DNA from: DASXTC01 sp036505635
Lineage (GTDB): Bacteria > Acidobacteriota > Polarisedimenticolia > JACPZX01 > DASXTC01
Reading direction: 5' to 3'
DNA length: 41,992 nucleotides
Assembly (NCBI GenBank): GCA_036505635.1
Contig: DASXTC010000029.1
Location: forward strand, 1 to 41,992
Translations under genes and position numbers: made by a program
The notes under the pieces: model-generated
Told to the model about the DNA's origin: nothing
The model's input: only the letters and a program-made list of their open reading frames with translations
The model's database searches: none
In this document: positions 17,214 to 26,053 of the stretch, in pieces
Numbering within the stretch: the first letter of the stretch is position 1
Layout: every line of letters starts with the position of its first letter

Positions 17214-20200
17214 ATGGTGAGGAGGACCCTGGCGCGCGTCGCCCTTGCGACGATGGCTGTGGCGGCCGTTTCGGGCGCCCCCTGGGCCGCCCTGGGCCGT
17301 CCGATCGTTTTCCTGGACGGGGATCCCTCCATTCGAGCGACCAACAGCGAGGACCTCCTGTTCACACAGAGGGTTCCCGGGCGCAAGACCACGGAATTTG
17401 GATCGGCCGCGGCCTTCGGCGACGTCAACGGGGACGGCCTGGCCGACGCGGTGATCGGCCAGCGCACCGAGAACAAGGTCTTCATCTATCTGGGCGCGGC
17501 CGCCCCGCTCGCCGAGCCCTACGCCGCCGATCCCAACGCGGCGGATTTCGTGATCTGGGCCCCCACCGGGACCAGCGACAAGGTCCGGCAGTTCGGCTTC
17601 TCTGTGGCGGCGTCCGATCTCGACGGGGACGGACATGCGGAGATCATCATCGGCGCACCCTTCAGCGATCCCGGCGGCCACTCCGATCGGGGGCTCGCAT
17701 GGGTCATCTTCGGCCTCGGCAACCTCGTCCCGCCACGCTCCTTCACGCTGGCAACCGCGCCGGCCGGCCTCTCGATTCTCAAGCTCACGCGCGGCGCGGC
17801 GTCGAAGAACGGCGACCTGCTCGGCTTCGCGGTGGGGGCCGGCGCGCTCGATCCGAACAATGCCGCCGCGGGAGGGTATCTGGCGGTCACGGCGCGCAAC
17901 GCCGATGGACCGGCCGGGGCCGATACGGGGGTCGTCCATGTCGCGCTGGGCTCCGCGCTGGCCGCCGCCGATCCTAACCTCGGTTTCGATCTCGATGTCG
18001 ACTCCTCTGCCACGATCTTCGGATCCGACGCCTCCGACGCCTTCGGGGAGGCCGTGGCGACATGTGACTTCGACGGCTCGGGCGTCGCGGACCTGGTCGT
18101 TGGCGCGATTTACGGCGACGGGCGGTTTGACCTCAATCTCAACCGCGGCGAGGCGCTCCTGTTCCTGGGGCAGAAGCTCGCCTCGGGGCAGCTCTCGATG
18201 GGGGTGCCGGCCGACACGGCGGCCGATCTCGCCGTCTACGGCGCCCGGGACGGCGACGACCTGGGCTTTTCGGTCGCCTGCGGCGATCTCGACGTTGACC
18301 CCAACGACCGCAAAGCGGATCTGATCCTGGGGGCTCCATTCGCCGACTCGATCACCGACCCCATTACCCGGCAGGGGCGCCCCACCGCCGGGGAGGTCTA
18401 CGTCGTGCGAGGACGCTCCCCTCTGTCCGGGGCGTTCATCGACCTGTCGGTGGCCGGCAGCGATCCCAACGATCCGGCGCCACTCGGCGCCGATCTCGCC
18501 CTGTTCGGCGCGACCACCGCCGATCAGCTCGGATACTCAGTGGGAGTGGGGGACCTCAACGGCGACGGATTCGGAGATCTGATCGCCGGGGCACGCCGCT
18601 ACGACCGGGATCAGAACCTCTCCAACGTGGGCGCCGCCTACCTTCTGCTCGGTTCGGTGGGATTCCTGAATCCGTCGGCCTCGGGGAAGACGCGCGGCAT
18701 CGACCTGCACCGGGGAACGTCCCGCACGGTGGACCTGAACCACGATCCAAACGATACCATCGATCACCTTCCCGAACGGGTGGACGGGATCGTGATCGGC
18801 GCATCGCGAGACGATCACGCCGGGTGGTCGGTGGCGGCCGGCGACATCGACGGGGATCGTTCGGCCGAGCTGTTGATCTCCGCCATCGGGGACCTGGCGC
18901 ACACGCCCGGGTTCCGGGGCGAGGCCTACGTCGTCACGCTGGGGGACAGCGACGCGGACGGGTACGGTGATCTGGCCGACCTGGACGACGACAACGATGG
19001 GGTCCCCGACGACGTGGAGGACGCCGACGGCGACGGGGCGATCGGTGGCGACACCGACCTGGATCGCGTTCTCGACCCCAATGAGATCTGGACGGAGACC
19101 GACCCGCGCAATCATGACTCCGATGGCGACCTGATCCAGGACGGCACGGAGCTGGGTTACACATGCGCGGGAGACGGCGGGGTCGTGGAGGTGGCCTGCG
19201 ACGATCCCAACGTCCCCTTCACCGGGACCGACCCCAACTCGCTTTACTTCGTCCCCGATGCGGACCCCGCGACCACCTCGGACCCTCTCGACGTGGATAG
19301 CGACGAGGACGGGCTCCCCGACCGGATCGAAGACGCCGATCATGACGGCGCCCTGGACCCGGCGGAAACGGATCCGGACGACCCCGACACCGACGGAGAC
19401 GGTCTGTTCGACGGCACCGAAAGGGGCGTCACACTCCCCGCGCCCCCCGGCACCGACCCCAACTCGCCCTACTTCGTGCCCGACGCCGACGCGGGGGTCA
19501 CCTTGACGGACCCGGCACTTGCCGACACGGACGGCGATCTCATCGACGACGGCACCGAGGACTCCAACAGGGATGGTGCGATCGGTGGCGACGCCGACCT
19601 GGATCACGTGGTCGACTCAAACGAGATCTGGACGGAGACCGACCCAACCGACTCCGATTCGGACAGGGACGGACTGAGCGATGGGATCGAGGACCGGGAC
19701 CGCAACGGGATGCGCGACGGGGGCGAGACCAATCCTCTCGATCAGGACAGCGATGATGACGGTATCTCGGACGGCGGGGAGGACCGCGACCTGGACGGGA
19801 ACTACGGCCCCGGCGACGGCGAAAGCAGCCCGTTGAGCGTCGACTCGGACGGCGATGGCATCAAGGACAGCGTCGAAGCGGGCCTCGCCTCCACCGCCGG
19901 CCTCCTCGGACGCAACGGAGTTGCCGACTCGGGCCCCAACGAGGATGGCACCTACTCAACGGCCGCCACCATTCAGGCCGACGGCGACGCGGGGGCCACG
20001 GTGACCAGGCCATGGGACGCCGACACCGACGACGACGGGCTCCCCGACGGCTTCATCGACGGGTTCAACCCCAACGCGGGTGGAGCGCCGGGCGGCGTCG
20101 CGGACACGATCGCCTCCATCTACGAGGGGGAGGATCTCGATCGAGACGGCGTGCTCGATCCGGGGGAGACCGATCCGCTCACCCGGGATACGGACGTGGA

Positions 20201-21380
20201 TGGCGTCAAGGATGGAGAGGAGCGCGGCGTGACCGCTCCCGGCGTGCTCGGCCCTGACGGACTCGCCGACCCGGTTTCCGGTGGCGTGCAGGACGGGACA
20301 TCCGGAGCGAGCGTGGATTACGACGCCGACGAGACCACTCTCACGGAGGCCCTGGACGGCGACACCGATGACGACGCGCTGTCGGACGGCACCGAGGACG
20401 CCAACGACGACGGCGCGGTCGGGCCCGGCGAGAGCAACCCGAACGACGGCGATTCGGACGACGACCTTCTCCCGGACGGTCTGGAGCGGGGCCGCACGAC
20501 CGGTGTGACTCTCGGGATGGGCAACGACACCGACCCCAACTCGCCGTTCTTCATACCGGATCTGGATCCCAACACCATGACGGACCCCATCAAGACGGAC
20601 ACCGATGGAGGTGGCGCGACCGATGGGGCCGAGGACGCGGATCGCAACGGGAGGGTCGACGCCGGCGAGAGAAACCCCAACGATCGGAGGGACGACGATC
20701 CCTCGGCGGTCCTCGAGTTCACCGAGGGGCTCAACGGGATCCCGAAGACGACGCCGATTGCGCCTTCTGAGACGATCTTCCTGAGGCTCGATGACGACAC
20801 CGACGCGAATCTCGACCCCAACGTCGCGGAGACGGTGACGGTCCAGTGCGCAAGCGATGTCCCTTCCAACGCGGAGACGGTCACGCTCACCGCCGTGGCG
20901 GTCGACACCGGTGTCTTCGCCGGTTCGCTCCCGACCAACACGACCGATCCGAACATCCCGGGCGAGCTGACCGTGGCCTCGGGGGCCACGGTCACCTGCA
21001 CCTACGCGGACCCGACCGCCACCCCCCCGGCGACGATCGCCGCCTCGCTGACCGCGCCGGGGCCGATACCCGAGTTCGACGTCGAGATGTCGACGACGGG
21101 ACGGGTCGCGTGGGCCCCCGCGGGCGGGACGAGCCTTCAACCCACCACGATGACCTGGAACCTGTACCGGGGCGATCTCATGATCCTGAGGGCCACCGGT
21201 CTCTATACTCAGACCGCCATGTGCGGCCTCACCGATCCGTTCGCCGACGACGCCACGGCGCTGGCGCCGGGGGCCGGTGCCCTCTACCTCGCGGCGGGAG
21301 TCGCGGGGGGCGTGCAGGGGTCGCTCGGGCAGGACAGCTCGGGACGGCCGCGTCCCTCCACGCAGCTGTGCACGCCATGA
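17214..21380 (+). CDS. Giant FG-GAP / thrombospondin type-3 repeat surface protein
   Basis: The 1388-residue secreted protein has four parts. A signal peptide covers 1-28. About seven FG-GAP-type repeats follow (near 62, 127, 203, 275, 346, 435 and 533), each with a DxDGDG or DxNGDG calcium loop and an 'LIxGA' strand, enough for an integrin-like seven-bladed propeller. About 580 residues of Asp-rich thrombospondin type-3 repeats follow (579-1160; D-x-D-x-D-G). An Ig-like region (about 1163-1290) leads to a short C-terminal module (WNLYRGD ... GVQGSLGQDSSGRPRP) also seen at the ends of other Acidobacteria surface proteins. 'DPN' is unusually frequent. It should bind many calcium ions and stand out from the cell as an adhesin or structural fibre. 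The ATG follows GGAGGTGAG directly. Confidence 0.88.
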   Translation: MVRRTLARVALATMAVAAVSGAPWAALGRPIVFLDGDPSIRATNSEDLLFTQRVPGRKTTEFGSAAAFGDVNGDGLADAVIGQRTENKVFIYLGAAAPLAEPYAADPNAADFVIWAPTGTSDKVRQFGFSVAASDLDGDGHAEIIIGAPFSDPGGHSDRGLAWVIFGLGNLVPPRSFTLATAPAGLSILKLTRGAASKNGDLLGFAVGAGALDPNNAAAGGYLAVTARNADGPAGADTGVVHVALGSALAAADPNLGFDLDVDSSATIFGSDASDAFGEAVATCDFDGSGVADLVVGAIYGDGRFDLNLNRGEALLFLGQKLASGQLSMGVPADTAADLAVYGARDGDDLGFSVACGDLDVDPNDRKADLILGAPFADSITDPITRQGRPTAGEVYVVRGRSPLSGAFIDLSVAGSDPNDPAPLGADLALFGATTADQLGYSVGVGDLNGDGFGDLIAGARRYDRDQNLSNVGAAYLLLGSVGFLNPSASGKTRGIDLHRGTSRTVDLNHDPNDTIDHLPERVDGIVIGASRDDHAGWSVAAGDIDGDRSAELLISAIGDLAHTPGFRGEAYVVTLGDSDADGYGDLADLDDDNDGVPDDVEDADGDGAIGGDTDLDRVLDPNEIWTETDPRNHDSDGDLIQDGTELGYTCAGDGGVVEVACDDPNVPFTGTDPNSLYFVPDADPATTSDPLDVDSDEDGLPDRIEDADHDGALDPAETDPDDPDTDGDGLFDGTERGVTLPAPPGTDPNSPYFVPDADAGVTLTDPALADTDGDLIDDGTEDSNRDGAIGGDADLDHVVDSNEIWTETDPTDSDSDRDGLSDGIEDRDRNGMRDGGETNPLDQDSDDDGISDGGEDRDLDGNYGPGDGESSPLSVDSDGDGIKDSVEAGLASTAGLLGRNGVADSGPNEDGTYSTAATIQADGDAGATVTRPWDADTDDDGLPDGFIDGFNPNAGGAPGGVADTIASIYEGEDLDRDGVLDPGETDPLTRDTDVDGVKDGEERGVTAPGVLGPDGLADPVSGGVQDGTSGASVDYDADETTLTEALDGDTDDDALSDGTEDANDDGAVGPGESNPNDGDSDDDLLPDGLERGRTTGVTLGMGNDTDPNSPFFIPDLDPNTMTDPIKTDTDGGGATDGAEDADRNGRVDAGERNPNDRRDDDPSAVLEFTEGLNGIPKTTPIAPSETIFLRLDDDTDANLDPNVAETVTVQCASDVPSNAETVTLTAVAVDTGVFAGSLPTNTTDPNIPGELTVASGATVTCTYADPTATPPATIAASLTAPGPIPEFDVEMSTTGRVAWAPAGGTSLQPTTMTWNLYRGDLMILRATGLYTQTAMCGLTDPFADDATALAPGAGALYLAAGVAGGVQGSLGQDSSGRPRPSTQLCTP
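19038..19645 (+). repeat. Super-repeat inside the TSP3 region, 540-nt period
   Basis: Bases 19038-19105 recur at 19578-19645 with about 61 of 68 identical, exactly 540 nt (180 codons) apart. Both encode the stretch AIGGDxDLD through NEIWTETDP. A shorter phrase (TDPNS-Y/F-FVPDAD) appears before and after each copy and again near 20530. This indicates an in-frame tandem duplication of a 180-residue block of type-3 repeats that has since diverged. Confidence 0.7.
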
Positions 21381-21937
21381 ACGCGATCCGCCTCGCCCTG
21401 GCCGCCGCCCTGCTCTGTCTCGTCCCGCCCTCGATCGGCGCGAAAGAGGAGGGGGCCGATGAGGGATCGGCCGGCCCGGGGCCCACCGCGGTCATCGCCG
21501 GCCGGGTCCTGCTCAAGGACGGTGTCACCCCGGTGGCGGACGCCGAGATCCTCCTGTCGGGGCAGGATGAAGGCGAAGAGCACGTGGTGAGGACGGGCCG
21601 GCGGGGCCGGTACCGGATGCACCTGCCCGCCGGCGAGTACCTGCTGAAGATCACGCGGGGGACCGATCTCTACCGGGCTCCGTCCTCCTATCGCGTCTCG
21701 GCCGGAATCCGCAACAGGGTCGACTTCCTCCTGCTGCCGGACTTCGAGCCTCGGAAGGAAAGCACGGACGACCGGACCTCGTTCAGGCGTGGGCCCGACC
21801 CGCGCCCCGGATCCCCGGTGGAGGTCGGCACGGTGGTCGACATCGTGCATGCGGCGGGCGGCGGACGGTTGCGACGCTGGGCCGAGATCCTCGGCTTCGC
21901 CGGCTCGCTCATCGCCGTGGCGATCGCGTCACACTGA
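21377..21937 (+). CDS. Secreted carboxypeptidase-regulatory-like beta-sandwich protein
   Basis: The 186-residue product has a signal peptide (1-22), an acidic linker and a CarboxypepD_reg-like domain at about 37-115. That domain has a GRVLLKDG..PVADAEILLSG opening, then the GRYRMHLPAGEYLLKI strand pair. A basic region and a C-terminal hydrophobic segment (ILGFAGSLIAVAIAS) that could anchor it follow. Such domains are found in periplasmic and TonB-associated proteins, probably as binding or structural modules. Its ATG overlaps the stop of the giant protein by 4 nt and it ends 2 nt before the next gene, so it belongs to the surface operon. The function is unknown. Confidence 0.82.
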   Translation: MNAIRLALAAALLCLVPPSIGAKEEGADEGSAGPGPTAVIAGRVLLKDGVTPVADAEILLSGQDEGEEHVVRTGRRGRYRMHLPAGEYLLKITRGTDLYRAPSSYRVSAGIRNRVDFLLLPDFEPRKESTDDRTSFRRGPDPRPGSPVEVGTVVDIVHAAGGGRLRRWAEILGFAGSLIAVAIASH

Positions 21938-21939
21938 GC

Positions 21940-23550
21940 ATGAAGGCGCGCATCCCCCCTTTGACCGTCCTCATCATCGCCCTCGGCGCCGCGCTGCTGA
22001 GCCTCGCCTTCACCTGGCAGGGGTATCTCGCGGAGGCCGGGCAAGGTCTGAAGTTCCTCGGCTTTCGATACATGGCCGGCGATCACTTCCAGTACGCGGG
22101 TTTCATCCGCCAGGCGCGCGACACAGGGTCGGTCTTCATGACCGATCCGTTCACCGCCGAGCCCCAGAAGGGGGTCTTCGTGCTGCTCTACTTCTGGGTC
22201 CTCGGAGTCTTCTGCCGTCTGACCGGCGCCTCGGTGACCGCGGCGTGGGAGGTCTTCCGCGTGACGGGAGTATTTCTCTACGTCATCATCTTCTGGTTCT
22301 TCACCGAGTCGTACTTCGAGAAGATTAGAACGAGGATCCTCGCCACCGCTCTCTTCGCCTTCGGCGGGGGGCTCGGCTGGCTGGTCGCGCTGCTGCGGGT
22401 CGCGTTGTTCCCATCCCTCAAGCCTCTGGAGTACCCCTACGACTATTACTGGAACTGGTGCACCTTCGGCACGGCGATCGTGCCAAACTGGATCTGGCCC
22501 GCGCTGTGCCTCCTGCTTGCGTGCCACGCGGTGGTGAGGTCGATCCGCGGACGGGACATCGTGGTGTTCCTCCTGCTGCCGACGGTGTGGTTCCTGCACG
22601 CCTACTCGGGGATGGTCGCCTACGCCCTCTTCGGCCTCCTGCCCCTGATGCCTCTGGCCAGGGCTGCGGCGCGGCTCAGACCGCTCCCCTGGAACCGGGC
22701 GCGCTCCAACCTGAGGATCGCCCTGCCGGGGCTCGCCTCGTTCGGGATCGTCGCCGCCTACCTGGTCTGGTCCCGCTCGGACCCGGTATTCGCCACGATC
22801 AGCCACAATGGCTTTCTCTGGACCGACAGCTTCAATCTCTGGTGGTACCCGCTCGGCTACGGCGCGCTCCTGCCTCTCGCGTGGCGCGGGAGGAAGCCTC
22901 CACCGAAAGAGGACCCGCTGCGATCTGATCTGATCCTCTCCTGGCTCGCCGCCGCCTTTGTGCTCTCGGTCCAGCACTATTACGCGGGTGTGAAGTTCCA
23001 GTACCTGCTTTTCCCACCGCTTGCGCTCATGGCCGCCCGCGGCCTCCAGCAGATCGGGACGAAGGCGACAACCCACAGTGGATGGAGGGGCGTCCGCCTC
23101 GCCCCGGCCGCTCTCGCGTTGGTCCTGTTCCTGGATGCCCCGGTGAGCCTGATCAAGGACTTCCCCACGGCCAGGACGGATGACAAGATCTTCATCGACC
23201 CGGCTGATCTGGAGGCGATGAAGTTCCTCGAGAGACAGCCCGACGGGATCGTGCTCACGAGTGTCTTCAACGGCAATCGCCTGCCCTGGCTTGCGGGAAA
23301 GACTGTCTTCGCGGGGCACTGGTTCATGACCATCGACGTGAGAGCGAAGGCCCAGATGATCGGAGAGTTCTTCTCGCCCGCGACGCCACGCGAGCACAAG
23401 CGAGGGATCCTCGTCGCGTCAGGGGCCCGTTACGTCTACCGCGGAGCGTACGAAGCGGCGCTCTCCTGGGCGGTGGATCCGTCGCTCCCCTTGAGGAAGA
23501 TCTACGATTCGGGAGGAGTCTCGATTTACGAACGCCCCGGCCTTCGCTGA
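21940..23550 (+). CDS. Multi-pass membrane protein, GT-C glycosyltransferase-like
   Basis: The 536-residue product has roughly ten hydrophobic helices and a soluble C-terminal tail of about 130 residues. After the first helix comes GDHFQYAGFIRQARDTG, an acidic extracellular loop in the place where GT-C enzymes (PMT, ArnT and relatives) carry their catalytic Asp. This suggests a transferase that uses a polyprenyl-phosphate sugar on the outer face of the inner membrane. No specific family can be named and sequence identity to ArnT is not obvious. Its position as last gene of the surface operon, 2 nt after its neighbour, makes glycosylation of the giant calcium-binding protein an attractive but untested idea. 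Confidence 0.78.
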   Translation: MKARIPPLTVLIIALGAALLSLAFTWQGYLAEAGQGLKFLGFRYMAGDHFQYAGFIRQARDTGSVFMTDPFTAEPQKGVFVLLYFWVLGVFCRLTGASVTAAWEVFRVTGVFLYVIIFWFFTESYFEKIRTRILATALFAFGGGLGWLVALLRVALFPSLKPLEYPYDYYWNWCTFGTAIVPNWIWPALCLLLACHAVVRSIRGRDIVVFLLLPTVWFLHAYSGMVAYALFGLLPLMPLARAAARLRPLPWNRARSNLRIALPGLASFGIVAAYLVWSRSDPVFATISHNGFLWTDSFNLWWYPLGYGALLPLAWRGRKPPPKEDPLRSDLILSWLAAAFVLSVQHYYAGVKFQYLLFPPLALMAARGLQQIGTKATTHSGWRGVRLAPAALALVLFLDAPVSLIKDFPTARTDDKIFIDPADLEAMKFLERQPDGIVLTSVFNGNRLPWLAGKTVFAGHWFMTIDVRAKAQMIGEFFSPATPREHKRGILVASGARYVYRGAYEAALSWAVDPSLPLRKIYDSGGVSIYERPGLR

Positions 23551-23617
23551 CCGAACCCGTCTGCGGCCCCGCGGGCGGCAGGGTCGGGATCGCCTCCGAG
23601 CGATGGCTCGGGTCGCG

Positions 23618-23644
23618 TTGACACCCCCCGAAGCGGACGATAAT
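23618..23644 (+). promoter_or_regulatory. Candidate promoter for the DUF2400-queuosine operon
   Basis: A perfect TTGACA (23618-23623) is followed by GATAAT (23639-23644) after a short 15-base spacer; shifted readings give spacers of 16-17 with a poorer -10. The ATG at 23664 is 20 bases further on, with GGAG 7 bases before it. It is the only promoter-like sequence in the 113-base gap after the surface operon. Confidence 0.42.
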
Positions 23645-23663
23645 CTGGGCATCTGGAGCCACG

Positions 23664-24554
23664 ATGTCGCATGAACCCTCGCCGTCCGCAGCCGGATTGA
23701 AGACACGCCTGGACCTGTTGTACCGTCGATACGGCGCGACCTTCCTCGATACCGACCCCATCTGTTTTCCTCGCCGCCACGCGGATCGGCAGGATCAGGA
23801 GGTCATCGGGCTGGTGGCGGCGTGCCTGGCCTACGGACGGGTGGCGCAGATCAAGAACAGCGTCGAGCGCGTGGCGCGCGTGCTGGGCCCGCGTCCCGCG
23901 CGGTTCCTGAGCCGCTCCGACCCGGGCCGCGACCGCCGGCTCCTGAGGGGTTTCGTCCATCGCTTCAACGACGCCCGCGACGTGGGCCTGCTCCTTCATT
24001 ACGTGAGGCAGATGCTGCAGGAGTGCGGTTCGATCGAAGCGTTCTTCCTGAAAGGGTACTCGGACCGGCAGGGGGACATCGGGCCTGCCCTCGCCTCCTT
24101 CGCGACCCGGACGCTGGCGCTGGACTGCTCGCCCTGGTACCCGAGCGGCGTGCTGCCGGCCCCGGCGCGAGTCCGGTTCTTCCTGCCGTCCCCCGGCGAC
24201 GGGTCCACCTGTAAGCGGCTCAACCTCTTCCTCAGGTGGATGGTGCGCCCGGACGACGGCGTGGACATGGGGCTCTGGAACGGCGTGCCTCCTTCGAAGC
24301 TCGTCATCCCGCTCGACACGCACGTCTCCCGCATCTCCTCGCACCTGGGATTGACGGCGCGGCGGACGGTCGACTGGAAGATGGCGATCGAGGTGACGTC
24401 GCGCCTGCGCGAGCTGGACCCGGACGACCCGGTCAAATACGATTTCGCGCTCTGCCGTCTCGGGATCCTCGAAGGGTGCCCGAGGCACCGCGACCCGGCC
24501 CGTTGCGGGCTGTGCGAGCTCAGGATGGCCACCGGGCTGCCGAGCCTCTCGTGA
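23664..24554 (+). CDS. DUF2400 / TIGR02757 family protein
   Basis: The 296-residue product matches the TIGR02757 family: an N-terminal YRRYGATFLDTDPICFPRR segment, QDQEVIGLVAACLAYGRV, and a central KRLNLFLRWMVRPDDGVDMGLW. KLVIPLDTHVSRIS and a C-terminal cysteine group (CRLG...GCPRHRDPARCGLC) follow. The family is related to helix-hairpin-helix DNA glycosylases, and the terminal cysteines resemble their iron-sulphur cluster loop. Its reaction is not established. The downstream nfo gene starts inside its stop codon (GTGA), which supports a DNA-repair role by association. Confidence 0.88.
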   Translation: MSHEPSPSAAGLKTRLDLLYRRYGATFLDTDPICFPRRHADRQDQEVIGLVAACLAYGRVAQIKNSVERVARVLGPRPARFLSRSDPGRDRRLLRGFVHRFNDARDVGLLLHYVRQMLQECGSIEAFFLKGYSDRQGDIGPALASFATRTLALDCSPWYPSGVLPAPARVRFFLPSPGDGSTCKRLNLFLRWMVRPDDGVDMGLWNGVPPSKLVIPLDTHVSRISSHLGLTARRTVDWKMAIEVTSRLRELDPDDPVKYDFALCRLGILEGCPRHRDPARCGLCELRMATGLPSLS

Positions 24555-25408
24555 AGATCCTGGGTGCGCACATGTCGATCGAGGGGGGAGTCGATCAGGC
24601 CGTGGCGCGGGGCGCGGCTGTGGGGTGCGACGCCATCCAGGTGTTCACGAAGAACAGCAACCAGTGGCGCGCGAAGAAGCTCGGCGAGGACGAAATCCAG
24701 CGATTCCGCGCGGCCCAGATCGAAAAAGGGATCTCCCCGGTCGTGGCCCACGACAGCTACCTGATCAACCTCGCTTCGCCCGACGAGGCGCTCTACGCTC
24801 GTTCCATGGCCGCGTTTGGGGATGAGCTCGACAGGTGCGACGCTCTGGGGATCCCGTACCTGGTCACGCACCCCGGCTCGCACGTCGGCTCGGGGGAGGA
24901 GGCGGGGCTCTCGAGGATCTCCGCCGCGCTCAACCGGCTGTTCGCCGAGCGCCCCGCCCAACGCGTCACGGTCCTGCTGGAGACAACGGCGGGACAAGGG
25001 CACAGCGTTGGGCATCGCTTCGAGCACCTGCGGGAGATCGTCGACCACGTCGCATTGCGGGACCGCGTGGCCGTCTGTATCGACACGTGCCACATCTTCG
25101 CGGCCGGTTACGACCTGCGCACCCGGGAGGGGTACCAGGCCGTCATGAAGGAATTCGACGGAATCGTCGGGCTGGATCTCGTCCGCGCGTTCCATCTCAA
25201 CGACTGCAAGAAGGACCTCGGCTGCCGCGTGGATAGGCACGAGCACATCGGAAAGGGTTTTCTCGGCCTCGAAGCCTTCCGCTCGCTCATGAACGACCCG
25301 CGCTTCGAGGGGATCCCGATGCTGCTCGAGACGCCGAAAGGGAAGGACTGCGCCGAGGACAGAGAGAACCTGGCCGTGCTCCGCGGGCTCATGGTCGCCA
25401 CGAAGTGA
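24551..25408 (+). CDS. nfo: Deoxyribonuclease IV (AP endonuclease)
   Basis: The 285-residue TIM-barrel enzyme cuts DNA at abasic sites in base-excision repair, using three metal ions. The metal-binding segments are visible in order: HPGSH, LLETTAGQG, CIDTCHIFAAGYD, FHLNDCKKDLG, DRHEHIGKG and LLETPKG. The length is standard. The start is GTG at 24551, overlapping the DUF2400 stop by 4 nt. Its own stop overlaps the queE GTG in the same way. This is coupling rather than independent expression. Confidence 0.95.
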   Translation: MKILGAHMSIEGGVDQAVARGAAVGCDAIQVFTKNSNQWRAKKLGEDEIQRFRAAQIEKGISPVVAHDSYLINLASPDEALYARSMAAFGDELDRCDALGIPYLVTHPGSHVGSGEEAGLSRISAALNRLFAERPAQRVTVLLETTAGQGHSVGHRFEHLREIVDHVALRDRVAVCIDTCHIFAAGYDLRTREGYQAVMKEFDGIVGLDLVRAFHLNDCKKDLGCRVDRHEHIGKGFLGLEAFRSLMNDPRFEGIPMLLETPKGKDCAEDRENLAVLRGLMVATK

Positions 25409-26040
25409 TCGTCAACGAGATCTTCCACAGCATACAGGGCGAGTCCACGCGCGCGGGGCTGCCCTGCGTCTTCGTCCGCCTGACGGGATGCAACCTGCGC
25501 TGCGTCTACTGCGACACGGCGTACGCCTTTCACGAAGGCACCGAGATGAGCCTCGATGACGTCGAGCGCGCGGTGGCGAAGCACGACTGCCCGTTCGTAA
25601 CGGTCACGGGCGGCGAGCCGCTCGCGCAACCGGAGGTCCACACGCTGGTGCGACGGCTGGCCGACCTGGGCTACGACGTTCAGATCGAGACGGGCGGCTC
25701 GCTGGACATATCGGTCGTCGATCCGCGGGCGCGGGTGATCCTGGACATCAAGACCCCCGGCAGCGGGATGATGGAGCGTTGCGACCGCGGAAACCTCGAT
25801 CGTCTGAGGCCGGGCGACGAGGTCAAGTTCGTCCTGATGGGGCGGCCGGACTATGAGTGGGCGGTGGGCCTCCTGAAGGCCCGACCCCTTCCCGAAGGCG
25901 TGCCGGTCCTGATGTCGCCCGCCCACGGTACGCTCGACCCGCGGGACCTCGCAGAGTGGATGAAGAGGGACGCGCTGCGCGCGAGGCTGCATCTCCAGAT
26001 CCACAAGTACATCTGGGGGCCGGACGCCCGCGGCGTCTGA
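25405..26040 (+). CDS. queE: 7-carboxy-7-deazaguanine synthase (radical SAM)
   Basis: QueE converts 6-carboxytetrahydropterin to 7-carboxy-7-deazaguanine on the way to queuosine. The 211-residue product has the cluster motif CxxxCxxC at Cys29, 33 and 36 (CNLRCVYC) and the TGGEPL motif that binds the methionyl end of SAM. The opening EIFHSIQGES is diagnostic of QueE. It starts with GTG at 25405 inside the nfo stop. Confidence 0.94.
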   Translation: MIVNEIFHSIQGESTRAGLPCVFVRLTGCNLRCVYCDTAYAFHEGTEMSLDDVERAVAKHDCPFVTVTGGEPLAQPEVHTLVRRLADLGYDVQIETGGSLDISVVDPRARVILDIKTPGSGMMERCDRGNLDRLRPGDEVKFVLMGRPDYEWAVGLLKARPLPEGVPVLMSPAHGTLDPRDLAEWMKRDALRARLHLQIHKYIWGPDARGV

Positions 26041-26053
26041 CAGGAGACATCCC

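Noticed and set aside
18950..20700. Asp-rich repeat region as a possible CRISPR or tandem-repeat array
   Set aside because: The periodicity is explained by type-3 calcium-binding repeats in a long coding frame; DNA repeats are irregular and there are no cas genes.
21688..23397. Minus-strand open frame of 569 codons opposite the GT-C-like gene
   Set aside because: Charged, repetitive composition without motifs; the plus-strand frame has clear membrane helices and operon context.
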